Shown here piece by piece: positions 22,116-33,790 of a DNA stretch of 64,000 nt. The position numbers were made by a program, and so were the translations under genes. This stretch comes from Ailurus styani. Lineage: Eukaryota > Chordata > Mammalia > Carnivora > Ailuridae. Numbering within the stretch: the stretch's first letter is position 1; each line of letters opens with the position of its first letter. The DNA lies in contig LNAC01000759.1 of the NCBI GenBank assembly GCA_002007465.1, positions 578,260 through 642,259 of the forward strand, read 5' to 3'. Under the pieces are notes generated by a model. The model did no database searches. It worked only from the letters and a program-made list of their open reading frames with translations, and was not told the DNA's origin.

Positions 22116-23645
22116 TGTTTCCTCATTTTGCTTCACTCTCTGTGTTTGTTGCTATGTATTAGGTAGAACAGTCTTGTTTATGTATTAGTCAGAACAAGGA
22201 GCAGCCTTGTTTAGGAGTTGAACCTTATTGCTCAGCCTTGCTCTAGCTCTTGATTGTTTCTTAAACCCTTGTGATTGTCTCAGTAGCCTGATTTATTCAT
22301 GATAGGTCCCGGTTCTTGAGGTTGTATCATTTTAGGTGCTCCGAGGGAGGGGTCTCAGTCAGCACCTAGTTTCAGGGTGATTGGAAGCCAGATCTTAGGT
22401 GGAAGTTTTGAAGTATGTAAAAAGTCCTGTGGGACCTTAATTGTAAACACTACTTTCCTCTAGCCCAGGTGATCTGGAGGTGTCCTTTGACTGACAGTTG
22501 TAAAAATTGGGGCTCTAGTTTAAGCTCCTTTCTGGGAGGGACCATTGGGCTGTAGTTAGGCTAGGGAAGAGCATAAAGGTGGCATCCCTGGCCTATATTC
22601 CTTGAAAGCACATACATAACCTCTAGGTTTGTGCAAACCTGAAGCCTTGTTCTCAGGCTGAAGCTCCAAGACAAATATGGCTTTTTCCACAAGAAGACGA
22701 GACTTGTTTCACTCTGTTGACAGTAACCTGCCAAGAACAGTTTCTCTAATTATTCCAAGCTCTTGGGGCTTAAGAACACATGCCTTCTTGGTTACCAGAG
22801 CCAGGCAATCAAAGAGCATCTCCTGTGTGGACTGTACCCACTGACTTTAGTGAGGCTGCAGAGTGTGCAGGACCAGAGTGCACCCATTGGCTTTAGTGAG
22901 GTAGTGGGCAAGTGGGTGAGGTAGGACTGCGATGCACATCCAGGCTTTACCAAAGCAGTGTGATAGTGCAGTGGCAGGGCATGGCTGCTAGCTATAGTGA
23001 AGTAGAGAGAGAGCACTGTGACTGTCCATGTCTGCTGGCACTAGCAAAGTAGAGGGAGAGGACAAAAATTGCACCTGGCAGCATCTCTGTCTCCAGAGAG
23101 AATCCTGACAGACCACCGCTCCTCCAATAGATGCTTTAATATTTGCAAATTAATTTTCTTCATATATGGTCTAGGCACTTTTCAAATTTCTCTTTTTATG
23201 CTACGTTCTGAGGCTAGTGAACCTATGTGTAAGCTCTCAAAGAGCAGAATTTCAATTCCCTACTTCCCTTTGAGTCTCCTGGATGTAAGTCCCATTGATT
23301 TTCAAAGCCAGACATTTTTGGGTTCATATCTTTGGTGTAGCTCCTAAGGTTTGAGACATGATGTGTGGCATGAACCCCTGGCTGTTCAGGGAGAAGCTCC
23401 ATATTTATGAGATCCCTTTTGATTGTGGATTGCCATGCTGATGGTGGGGTGTTTGGTGAGACTGTGTCTCTGCCTCTCCTATCTATCTCAATATGGCCCT
23501 TTTATCCTTTGCTGTGGAGGAGTTTTCAGCTACTTTACAGGCCTTTCCAGAGGGAATTTTTCCTTATGTTGCTGTAATTTTGTGTGTCTGTGGGAGGAGG
23601 TGCATACAGTGTCTTTCTATACCACCATCTTGAACCACCTCTCAA
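22116..23645 (-). mobile_element. LINE-1 5' UTR remnant
   Basis: This GC-richer block precedes ORF1 on the - strand and ends with the 'caccatcttgaaccacc' complement, typical of the start of older mammalian L1 promoters. Degenerate repeats around 22840-23050 ('gactttagtgaggctgcaga', 'ggctttagtgaggtagtggg', 'tatagtgaagtagagagaga', 'actagcaaagtagagggaga') look like decayed monomers of about 70 bp within the UTR. Confidence 0.65.
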
Positions 23646-24139
23646 GATGATTTTTATTGACTATTTTCTCCTCTGTATGAATGTACTTTCCTGTTTTAGC
23701 ATGTCTCATAATTTTTGTGGTTGAACCTGGACAATAGAATGAGGCAACTCTGGAGCTCGCATGTCCCTTTAGTGTTTGTAGTTATTGCTATTCATTATTG
23801 TAGTTGTTACTAATGCTTGCTCATTTGTCTAGTGACTCTCCTGAACAAATTTGTGAAGTCTCTATTCTTTGTCATATGTGGCCGTGGAAGTATCTGTTTT
23901 GACAGCTTTGTTGTCAATTAATGATTGGACAGAGGGGTTTTTTAAAAATATTTTGAATCAATACATTTCCAAGCCTTTGTGGTAGGGCTGTATGCAAGTT
24001 AGGGCATGCCTTCAATGTTCCAGTAGGCCACAACTCTGTCTTAGCTTTTATTTCCTGCTTATATGGATATGTGAGGTCAGCCTTAGGTGAGAGATTATTT
24101 CCTTGCCATGCCCATACCTCTGCTGTCCTCTGTTCTTTT
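23646..24139 (-). mobile_element. Older LINE-1 5' region, part 1
   Basis: 'ttttgtggttgaacctggac' and 'gaggcaactctggagc' resemble the antisense of an old L1M 5' segment. It is separated from its continuation (24691-25345) by an inserted ERV LTR. Assignment is by memory of landmarks and is tentative. Confidence 0.5.
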
Positions 24140-24690
24140 ATGTGATCGTCAGTCAGGCATAGGCATAAGACAAGACACAGGAGAGTCTCAGTTTCAATAA
24201 ACAAAGTTTATTATACTCACAGATTCTATTAGCAGAAGGCCTGGCACACCACACAGGACTATGTGAGGAACACCAAGTTGTGGTAAGGAGACAGAAGATA
24301 GGAGCAAGGGAAAAGTCTAGGCCAGAGTTTTTATCAGGGTTTCCTCAGGAAAGGTTAAACAGGGGTGGGTAAACTGGTTAGGTCGACTAGTTGGAATAAT
24401 TCCAGTGGACTTTGGGCTATGGAGATAGTCTCTAGCTACCGTTACCTTGCTTGGGACTATTCAGGCAGAGAAATATTGCCTCCTGAGCTATAGAATACAG
24501 ATAGAGGATGTATGGCTCTGGATGTTTAGTTTACATATTAAAGACTTGCTCCTTCTGAATCCTTCGCTATCTCTAAGGATTGGCTAGTCCCAGGAGGGGG
24601 AGTCTCTCTAGCTAGAAATATTGTTAAGTTTCAAAATATCATGATATACATGAAATAAAAAACATAAACAGTACATCTGCATATTCACGT
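24140..24690 (-). mobile_element. ERV LTR (probable ERV1), solo, antisense
   Basis: On the - strand the block shows a TATA-like 'CCTGATAAAAACTCTGG' (about 24324-24340) followed about 110 bp later by AATAAA (complement of 24207-24212). A short U5-like tail reads 'CTGTGTCTTGTC' and ends near 'GACGATCACA'. This U3-R-U5 order and spacing is that of a gammaretrovirus-like LTR. It interrupts older L1 sequence. The ends and target duplication are not resolved, and no internal viral genes adjoin it. Confidence 0.62.
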
Positions 24691-25345
24691 GGTCTTCTAA
24701 ATTCCCAGATAACTTTGGAGCTCTTCATAGCCTACTATAGATATCACATTCCTCAGCTTTTCCTTTTAATTTTTTTGGTCAGCCTCTTTTTTGCCTCAAC
24801 TGTTATTTCTACCTTATTCAGCTGTGATGTTAGACAATTGCTTGCGATTACTATCAGTAAAGGCCCTGGGGGAAAGCCTGTTTGCAGAGAACAAGCTCTG
24901 TTATGTCACATAGAGATGAATCCTGCAAGTGAAGGCTTCTAGGGAACTACTAGACAAGTCCAATAATGACAAGTTTCTGGGAATTGGGATATTTTAAGAG
25001 CTCCAAACCTATACTTCCCTCTCCAATGGCTGTTAAGTTTATGGTTTTTGCAGCTGCCATATATTGTGAGGCTGTTGATTTTCATGGTTGCTGTGAAACT
25101 GAAGCAAGAAGAGAATGAGAATAGGGTGAGTTAAAATGCTATCATGCTTGCTGTTCTTTCTTCCTTTTCTCGGAATATTCAGTCTTCTCCCTTGAATGAA
25201 TTCTCCTAATATTGCTGCAAGTTTCCAGTTAATTTCTAGAGTTTTGAAAATGTTGATTTAAAAGAATTTTCTATTCTTATTGCTTTTAGGGAGGAACAGA
25301 TTTTTTGACACTCTTACTTGGCCATTTTGGAAGTGCTCTTCATCA
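24691..25345 (-). mobile_element. Older LINE-1 5' region, part 2
   Basis: This is the probable continuation of the 23.6-24.1 kb fragment. Near 25285-25345, 'ttgcttttagggaggaacag' and 'acttggccattttggaagtg' look like the antisense 5' end of an old L1M. It is heavily diverged and tentative. Confidence 0.45.
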
Positions 25346-26858
25346 GATTTTTTTTTTTCATAGTCTGAATGTGGTTTTTTTAGAGCTATCACATCTTTCA
25401 GATGATGAAATTGATATAGGGAAAGAAAGATGGCTTTCCGCCCCAGTTTACATATTGTTTATATACTATTGAATTGACCATTTCCAGGAATTACTCTGAG
25501 CTCTATGATAACATACATTAAGTTTGAAACTGGACCTACTCTTGGCAAGTTCACAAAGTAATAAGCATGAGATGATTTATCACTACTTCAATGCAACGTG
25601 CATAGCTTTTCTTCAATTTCTGCTCCTAAAGATGAAAAATGGCCAGCCTCATAAAGCAGTTCACTCTGATTCTTCAGTGGGAGATGGAACCCCCTTTCAA
25701 CACCACCATTCCCCAACTTACTCTCCCTACATAACATGCATTTTACCAGCCTTTAAGAGATAATTTACTTTAGTTTTCCAACTCAAATGAGGGACTCAAT
25801 GGTGAATACATGAAGTAAGGTGGATAAAAAGGTGGGAAGTACCAAGGAAAGAGGAGCAAAACACATTGAGATAATTCAGATTTCTGTGATGTCTCTTAAG
25901 TCATACTCTTTAGATCATTGCTTATTACAGTATGTTTAAGGCTAATTAAGTCTATATAAAATCGCTCTGTTTCTTAACCTAGTGTATAATTTGTTCTTCC
26001 CAAATAGAAGTCTAGAAATACTTTCAAAAGTGAACCATTCAAAATTCCAAATTATTGCATTAGCCAAATTTGAATTAAAACTTCTCCAGGTAACCACATC
26101 ATGGAATTGCCAATGAAAGCAGCAGGAAGTGCCAAGCTGCTTAAGAGGACCTCAGGCATATTTGGACTTGCTTGGCATTGGTATTTTTTCCTAATCACTC
26201 CAGGAAGTGGTGTGGTGGAAAATAAGTCTGGAAAGAAGTGTGCCAGAAAAGCCAAGGGAGCCTCTGGGAACAATCAAAACACAGGCTAAGCCTTATGGTT
26301 CCTGATATACCTTCAGGACACTGTGTACTGGTTCTCTGAGCTATCATTTCACAAAAGAGAAGGGCTGCTTTCTTTTACTTCAGCTTTTATGTTGCTTTGA
26401 ATCCATAGGTTATCTCCCTCAGCATTTAAAATGCCTCATGTAAAATGCCTACAAGGGAGTGATTATCACCAGGTTATCCTGATCTGCGCAGTGTCAAAGA
26501 AAAGTTTCTCTAATTTTGGTAGAAGTTCCAAGGTTAGAGCTTGATGAAGGACATATACATAATGATTTTAAGGGTGAACAAAGACCATTTAGTGATATAC
26601 TAGTCATGTAGCTGTTAGTCCTTTAAATTGTTCCCTGAAAAGATGCCTTGAAGATTAAACAAATCCCTTAAAATTTATTTTAAAAGAGCTGTTATGATAT
26701 CAAATAAATTATTTTATTTTATTTAGTATGATTGACCATCTCATAGGTTTTTTTTAACTTCTGTTTACAAAATTCGTTTTTTAAAAGCTATGATTATCTT
26801 GATATCTATACACTGATAATGGCTACTGAGTAGCAGAATGAAATAAGTCGGTCATACT
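25346..26858. other. Single-copy-like interval
   Basis: No element was recognised. A 62-codon + strand frame at 26101-26289 is basic at its C-terminal half ('KSGKKCARKAKG') but has no family match that I know. It overlaps an antisense frame of similar length, so chance is likely. Confidence 0.4.
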
Positions 26859-26859
26859 T

Positions 26860-27035
26860 GGTTCAGAATGTCATTCTACCTCTCCTTCCTATGACTCCTT
26901 AAACAAATTACTTAACTTTCTGAGCCTTAATTTTTCTTCTTACTATGTAGTTAAATACTAGATTATATTAAGTGAAATTGTTTGTGAATGTATTAGCTTT
27001 TTCCTGGCACAGAGTGGGCACTTTATAAAAGTTAT
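26860..27035 (-). repeat. MIR SINE fossil
   Basis: Reverse-orientation MIR landmarks: 'aaacaaattacttaactttc', 'tgagccttaatttttcttct' and 'cctggcacagagtgggcact'. Diverged, ends approximate. Confidence 0.75.
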
Positions 27036-29880
27036 TTTGAATTTGAATCTAATCTCTATTGGTCATCCCTCCTCACCTCCATGGATCATCTAAATAGTGG
27101 AAATCTTTTTCTGAATCACCTTTGTAATCCAAAGGTTACTAAATGGCCTTATTTACCACCAGTTATATATAGGAAGGATACTTCTTCCTCCAGTTTTTTA
27201 GAAAAGTAAGAAGAGTAGAAAAGAGCAGATACCCAATATACACTGTTTTATGGTTAGGAAGACAAATATTTGTTGGTATCTAACTGGTATTGTTGACAAG
27301 TGCTTGGATCATGGTAAGTTGTTCCATATATAGTCTGCTATCTGAGTGGCCAAGGGTCAGGCTCCTTGTACATTGCTGATGGTGGAGGAACCTCATATCC
27401 ACAGGCTTCATCTTTCTATATAGAAGGAGTTCCATGAGAATAAAATTAGTGTTTTATCCTACCCTCGTCCTCAGTGCTCCTAAGATGTTTGGTAAGCTTG
27501 GAAAGATTGGCAAGTTTGGAAAGAAGAATTTTGCATGTTTAACCTAATTCTCCCCCCACCCTCACCATCCCCAAATTTGCCTGCCGAAAGCATAGATTCT
27601 GTCATGACTTTCCATTTCAGACTCTGCCCCTGTTGGGGAGGTCTGCAGCCTTTAGCACTTCCTGTGCCAGGATGGTAACTCTATTTAATTTGGGGATCCA
27701 GTATTAGGAAACTCATGATTACTGAATACCCAAACCACATCTCCCAATTCATTAGTAATAAAACTGATGTTTTGTTTTCTTCCTTCCTTCTATCACGTGA
27801 TCATTACTGAAGTTGGGAGGGGAAAATTTATTTTATTTTCTAGCTTTCTAAAACTCCAGTATACATTTAACCCCAAAGCTGCTGATGTACTAGCCTCTAT
27901 CTGTATAATAGTAGGATCTCAATCTATCACTCTCAATATATTGCTCAGTTATCTCCATATATTTCTAAGCTGGTGCTTCAAAATGTCCACATTCTAGATG
28001 GAGTCATCACTTGGTGACAGTCTTTATATTCTTATGTTCTAGCTCAAAAGTATATAGAATTATTGCCTGAGAAGGCTCACTTGCCACTTTACATCATGAA
28101 AACACTAGTTTACTCTAAGAAAAATATCTGCAGTGCTTCTGAAGCTATAACCCTTTAGTTGCTAGAGTATTGTAAGGTTTGGGGCAGTATTGGGAAGGAT
28201 GGCCTCTTCAATTTTATGTCTCAGCATTTAAAAAATTGAAGTCTTAAAGAACCTCTTCTTGGGTCCAATAATTTACAGACTCCTTTATACAAAAGAGTTT
28301 AACCATTTTTGGACCCCAGCCCACTAATCATAGGGGTTTAAACATAGAACAAAAGTTCTTTTGGGAGAAAACATGATAGCATCTTTGCCATCCTTCTCCT
28401 TTCTTAGTATTAGACTTCAATCACAAACTCCATTCTATTCTACTTAAAAAAAGGAACTTCCTATGTATAATACTGCACATGGATACCTAAGAAGTGAGTG
28501 TTGGAGTGAGGGCTGATGGATGCTGGTCTGGTGATGTAACATAGGAGCTGCATTTTAGCTAACCATAAATGGTGTAATTTTTGTTACTTGTTTTCACTGT
28601 TCCTCTAAATACTATTGGATGTTTACTACTAGTACTGAAGACAGGTTGTATTTGTCTATATCTCTATAGCCTGAAGTATATTTTTATTCATGGATACAAA
28701 GATGCATAATATTACGTACCATTTCTTAGCCAAGTGCACTTCCATGAAAATTATCCTATGAAAATTGTAATGTTTACTTCATTAAATGGTAGTTGGTTAG
28801 AGAGCCATGAAACATGTCTTTGCTCTCCTAGTTAGGTGCAGGTGTTTGGAAGCAGCCCAAGCCTCAGATTTTGTGATCCAAAAAGAATTAGACCTAAAAT
28901 TGCCTCTTCTTTTTCCCTTTGGCTGACTTCATTTAATTCATGAAATTGGTCTCTTGTGAGTCTGAGAACTTGTTTTAAGGTGGGGTATGTATGCACATGG
29001 GAGTTAAGAATGAGATATATGAGCAGAGCAGTGAAGAGATAGAGTGACCTAAATGTCTGGAAAGTAGTTTCTACCCTTGAGTTTCTTATTGCTATGAAAA
29101 AAGGTGAAATTGCCAGTACAAATTAACCCTGCACAACCTTCAGCTACATATGATTAAGTGATTTTCAAGTAAAATGAAAAACTCAAGAGATAAAAATTTC
29201 ATCCTAAAGTGTACCCACTTTTATTTCAAAGTATTCTTTTACAATTGCTTGCATATGTTATATTGGAAATATCCTAGAAAACAAAATTGCTGGAAATTAA
29301 AAAATACGGAAATATGTTCTTTACCATGGCTATACATGCAATGCCATGAGTCTAACATTTATTTAGCTCCCTGCAACCCTCTTTTTTTTTAGCCTAGAAT
29401 TTCAGTAGGGACAATGAAAAGCCCATATTAATAAAAGTCAGAATATCTACAGTAATGAAAAAGGAGGAGAAGGCAAATACTAGTTGATAATTAGGGTTTT
29501 GAGGTGATTCTCCAATATGATGTCATAAGGCAACTTAGAAATATATTGACACACCATTGGTGTTATTACAGCTGGTGTTTGAACTAGTAAATTTTAAGTA
29601 AGTCCCTATTATGAGCAAGTTACTCTACTGAGCATTATGGCAGTTGCAAAGATGCTAAAATGTAGTCAATGTCTATAAGATCACAATCTAGAACAGCTAG
29701 TTATATGCGAACCATTGAATTAAGGTATACGTGTAAGTTGTATTCTACTATAGATTTATGAGTTACTTCAAAGTTGCACATTAGTAATTGACAAATAAGT
29801 AGTAAAAATAGCAAGTGCTTAAGAGGGGATGTAAGTGAGAAAGATACCACTGCCTTCTGGAGTAAGCGAAGGTAATTCTA
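27036..29880. other. Long single-copy-like interval
   Basis: This is about 2.8 kb of AT-rich sequence with no young repeats and no open frame over 80 codons. A small imperfect repeat ('gcttggaaagattggcaag' / 'gtttggaaagaagaa') lies at 27494-27529. A faint MIR- or L2-like stretch is possible at 29600-29700. No gene or RNA is supported. Confidence 0.4.
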
Positions 29881-29884
29881 GTAA

Positions 29885-30062
29885 GAGCCAACACTATTCA
29901 GTACTTATCATTTGCTGGGCAATGTTCTTAGGACTTAACATATATTAACTCATTTTACACAAATGATAACTCTAGGAGGTGGAAGTAATTATTATCATTC
30001 CATTTTGCATATGAGGATATTGAGCCCAAAAGGCTGAGTAACTTGCTTAAGGTAGTGGCATC
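29885..30062 (+). repeat. MIR SINE fossil
   Basis: 'tcagtacttatcatttgctg', 'aacatatattaactcatttt', 'atgaggatattgagccc' and 'gagtaacttgcttaaggtag' give the MIR order in sense orientation. Well preserved for MIR. Confidence 0.82.
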
Positions 30063-30919
30063 ATTCCACATTCCACATGTCCTTTATAGTTCTGTGTGAG
30101 GGATTTTGCTCATTAATCCTTCATAGTCATGTGACCTGGATACATATAAGTAGTTTGCTTTTAAAAAACTATGAAGATGAAATACATAGGACAAATAATA
30201 CATTATCTAAGTTGGTTTTAAATGTATGTTTCTTTTCAAATCAGTGGGTGACTGAAGTTATTTGATCATTTATGACTATTGTCCCATTCTTTTCCCCTTT
30301 ACTATAGTTAAGAGGTATTGGGGGAGAAAAATGCTTGAGTAATCTCTTGGTTTGGATCATGAGACCTTAGGTACATCTCAACAACAAAAGACAATCACTA
30401 AAATTTTAAACTTGATACAAGACACATTTTGCCTTTCCTGAGATGGAGGGAGAAGAAAATGAGAAGAAAGAGGAGGTCAGTGAAAAGCAAGAGAAGTTAA
30501 CAGATTGGGAGACTAGATAAGGTGCTGGTTAGAGAAGGGAGGAAGTCAGGACCTCCAAATTCAATTCCTGTCAGAGAAATTTTGAGAAAAATGGTATCTG
30601 AAAAATGAATTTTAAAATTGGAGCTATGCCATATTCTTTGAATCTTTTGAAATCTGTAATCTCTATTTCTCATAATGATCTTAAATATAATTTTTAAAAA
30701 GGTAATATATGTTTTAATTTTTTTGAAACAAGTAAAATGTATGAATTCACAATTTGGTTGACACAGTGAAACACTGAGATAGCACATGTGGAAATAGAAG
30801 GTAAAGGTAGAAGAGGATGTTTAATGCTTCTACAAACTGTAGGAATTGTGAGTTCAAGTCATTCAATCTAGAAGGGCAGGGAATTCAGCAATAATTTCAA
30901 CTGACACAGCACAATTAAA
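30063..30919. other. Interval without a recognised gene
   Basis: This is AT-rich, single-copy-like DNA with a purine-rich patch at 30440-30495. The 96-codon frame at 30497-30787 (-) has no recognisable motif. Confidence 0.4.
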
Positions 30920-30928
30920 AGAGATTAT

Positions 30929-31122
30929 CTGGGTGCCTGGGTGGCTCAGTGGTTTAAATGTCTGCCTTTGGCTCAAGTCATGATCTTGGCGTCCCGGTAT
31001 TAAGCCCCGAGTTGGGCTCAGCAGAGACACTGCTTCTCCCTCTCCCTCTGCTGCTTCCTCTATCTGTTCTCTCTCACTCTCTGTCAAATAAATGAATACA
31101 ATCTTTTTTTAAAAAAAAAGAG
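30929..31122 (+). mobile_element. CAN SINE, older
   Basis: This is a sense-orientation SINE with head 'gggtgcctgggtggctcag', 'caagtcatgatcttggcgtc', a CT-rich block, 'caaataaatgaata' and an A tail. The short duplication 'agagattat' lies at 30920-30928 and 31123-31131. It is shortened and mutated in the middle. Confidence 0.9.
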
Positions 31123-31131
31123 AGAGATTAT

Positions 31132-31536
31132 AAATTTAAGTTTGTTAACAATTTTCTTTTCAGTTACAATTTTTAGACCATGAATTTCCCTACTTTGCTT
31201 GAGAACAGTGTAGTTTTCCTCATAAACCTCTTTCAGATTGCCATGTCCTTCAGCAATCTTATTATTACACTCAAATTCTTTTTAAAAGGTCTTTTTTACT
31301 TGACTACAGTAGAGATATTGTTGATTTTCAGTTACAAGCAAGTTTTACCTAGATCTATCCTTATTATGACTACAAATGTGATGTTTTAATCCCAGACACA
31401 CACACACTCTCTCTCTTTTTTTTTGTAGCACCAGAACCTCTGCTTTAGCATTCGTCATACTAATGCTAAAATGGTTCTCATTTTTTAGTGAATTCCTTAG
31501 AGTCCGAAATGATTACTTTCATGTCTCAGCTCTCCT
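31132..31536. other. Interval without a recognised gene
   Basis: This is AT-rich spacer with a short (CA)/(CT) run near 31397-31415. It ends at the left target duplication of the next L1. Confidence 0.4.
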
Positions 31537-31549
31537 TTCTCTATCAAAA

Positions 31550-32680
31550 TTTTTAAAAATTTTTTCAGTGATCTGATCTGATCATTGATTATGCACCACA
31601 CCCAGTGCTCCATGCAATACGTGCCCTCCTTAATACCCACCACCAGGCTCACTCATCCTTCTTCTCCCCTCCCCTCCATAACCCTCAGTTTGTTTCTCAG
31701 AGTTCACAGTTTCTCATGGTTCATCTCCCCTTCTGATTTACCCTAATTCACTTTTCCTTTCATTTTTATTTTTATTTTTTTCCTTATGTTCCACAAGTAA
31801 GTGAAACCATATAATTGACTTTCTCTGCTTGACTTATTTCACCCAGCATATTATCCTCCAGACCTGTCCATGTTGATACAAAAGTTGGGTATTCATCCTT
31901 TCTGATGGCTGAGTAATATTCCATTGTATATATGGACCACAGCTTCTTTATCCACTAGTCTTTCGAAGGGCATCTCGGCTCTTTCCACAGTTTGGCGATT
32001 GTGGACATTGCTGCTATCAACATTGGGGTACGTATGGCCCTTCTTTTCACTACATCTGTATTTTGGGGGTAAATACCCAGTAGTGCAATTGCAGGGTCAT
32101 AGGGTAGCTCTATTTTTAATTTTTTGTGGGATCTCCACACTGTTTTTCCAAAGTGCCGCACCAACTTGCATTCCCACCAATAGTGAAAGAGGGTTCCCCT
32201 TTCTCCACATCTTCTCCAACACTTGTTTCCTGTCTTATTGATTTTGGCCATTCTAACTGGTGTGAGGTGGTATCTCAATGTGGTTTTGATCTGAGTTTCC
32301 CTGATGGCTAGTGATGATGAGCATTTTTTCATGTATCTGTTGGCCATTTGTATGTCTTCTTTGGAGAAGTGTCTGTTCATGTCTTCTGCCCATTTTTTGA
32401 CATAATTATCTGTTTTTTTGGGCATTAAGCTTGAGAAGTTCCTTATAGATCTTGGATATCAGCCCTTTTCCTGTAGTGTCATTTGTGAATATCTTCTCCC
32501 ATTCCATGGGTTGTCTCTTTGTTTTGTTGACTGTTTCCTTTGCTGTGCAGAAGCTTTTTATCTTGATGAAGTCCCAAAAGTTCACTTTTGCTTTTATTTC
32601 CTTTGCCTTCGGAGATGTGTCTTGAATGAAGTTGCTGTGCCCGATGTCAAAGAGGTTACTGCCTATGTTCTCCTCTAGGA
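31550..32680 (-). mobile_element. 5'-truncated LINE-1 with target-site duplication
   Basis: A 13-bp direct repeat, 'ttctctatcaaaa', flanks it at 31537-31549 and 32681-32693. The - strand content is the ORF2 C-terminal third plus 3' UTR. The longest open segment is 156 codons (31955-32425) with '[20 protein letters not shown]', '[17 protein letters not shown]' and '[12 protein letters not shown]'. The younger SINE at 32703 landed in the right duplication, so the order L1 then SINE is clear. Confidence 0.92.
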
Positions 32681-32702
32681 TTCTCTATCAAAAAATTTTT
32701 TC

Positions 32703-32900
32703 AGGCGCCTGGGTGGCTCAGTGGGTTAAAGCCTCTGCTTTCGGCTCAGGTCATGATCTCAGCGTCCTGGGATCGAGGCCCGCATTGGGCTCTCTGCTCG
32801 GCAGGGAGCCTGCTTCCTCCTCTCCCTGTCTCTCTGCCTGCCTCTCTGCCTACTTGTAATCTCTCTCTCTGTGTCAAATAAATAAATAAAATCTTAAAAA
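32703..32900 (+). mobile_element. CAN SINE at the edge of a LINE-1
   Basis: This is a full sense-orientation copy: 'aggcgcctgggtggctcagt', 'gggatcgaggcccgcattgg', 'gcctgcctctctgcctactt', '(aaat)n' and an A tail. The flanking A/T repeats ('caaaaaattttttc' and 'aaaaaaattttttt') form an A/T-rich target duplication. It retains CpGs and a clean tRNA-like head. Confidence 0.93.
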
Positions 32901-32967
32901 AATTTTTTTTTTTCATAGGTCTAGTCAGAATGGCTAAGTGTCTTTTCAGGGTCCATTAGTATGTTTC

Positions 32968-33525
32968 TTCATTTTATTATTTATTTATTTATTTTCTTTT
33001 TTGAATTTTTATTTAAATTCTAGTTAGGTCGCATATAGTGTAATATTGATTTCAGGACTAGAATTTAGTAATTCTTCAACTTACATATAATAGCTAGTGT
33101 TCATCATAACCTAGTGCCCTCCTTAATACCCATCACCCATTTAGCCAATCCCCCACCCACCTCCTTCTGTCAACCCTCAGTTTATTCTCTATTGTTAAGA
33201 GTCTCTTAGGGTTTGTTTCCGTCTCTCTCTTTCCCCCCCTTCCCATATATTCATCTGTTTTGTTTCTTAAATTCCACATATGAGTGAAATCATATGGTAT
33301 TTGTCTTTCTCTGGTTGACTTATTTCACTTAGCATACTACACTGTAGCTCTATCCACATCGTTGCAAATGGCAAGATTTCATTCTTCTTGATGGCTGAGT
33401 AATACTCCATTGTGTGTGTGTGTGACAGAGAGAGAGAGAGTGTGTGTGTGTGTATACCACATCTTTATCCATTTGTCAGGTGATGGACACTTGGACTCTT
33501 TCCATCGTTTAGCTATTGTTGGTAA
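32968..33525 (-). mobile_element. LINE-1 3' end fragment
   Basis: The antisense 3' UTR starts in 'ttatttaaattctagttagg' and is followed by 'ctccttaatacccatcaccc', 'gttaagagtctcttagggtt' and the ORF2 end complement ('agtgaaatcatatggtattt', 'cattcttcttgatggctgag'). It is a second insertion, separate from the 31.5-32.7 kb copy, because a new 3' end begins here. A (GT)n(GA)n(GT)n tract at about 33412-33454 expanded inside it. Confidence 0.85.
33412..33454. repeat. Compound (GT)n(GA)n(GT)n microsatellite
   Basis: Short GT run, 'gacagagagagagagagagt', then a second GT run, inside the L1 ORF2 end. Likely variable in length. Confidence 0.85.
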
Positions 33526-33654
33526 CTCTCTTAATTTTAAATCATAAATCTTCTTTATGGTTCTCACCCAAGAGAAGGAAGTTCTAAGCAGTCTCATTTC
33601 TTACTTTCACATATTCAACAAGGTTGTGGTCAGGAGGAAGAATCTTTATGCTGG

Positions 33655-33790
33655 GGTTTGGGGCATAGACTCAGGTTCTGGCTTCAGCTTCTGCATCTAC
33701 AAAATATAGTCTGAACACCTATCTGGTGAGGATTAAACAAAATAACATGGGACAGCAGTTTGTAAATTATAAATGGATATAGAAATTATA
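33655..33790 (-). repeat. MIR-like fossil
   Basis: 'ttctggcttcagcttctgca' and 'gtgaggattaaacaaaataa' fit a reverse MIR. Diverged, ends uncertain. Confidence 0.5.

Larger units (their letters stand above)
15681..23645 (-). mobile_element. Nearly full-length, dead LINE-1 with four nested SINEs
   Basis: On the - strand the order is 5' UTR, ORF1, spacer, ORF2, 3' UTR. The 5' end is at about 23640, at the 'accaccatcttgaaccacc' complement. The (AATG)n tail appears on the + strand as ATTC repeats at 15687-15720. Total span is about 8.0 kb, or about 7.1 kb after removing SINEs at 18420, 18981, 19733 and 21275. Both reading frames are full of stops and frameshifts. It is the most complete L1 in the window. 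A possible degenerate target duplication ('ttattga' on both sides) is too weak to fix the ends. Confidence 0.88.

Noticed and set aside
31924..32678. Several + strand frames of 60-105 codons
   Set aside because: They are antisense shadows of the L1 ORF2 remnant on the - strand.
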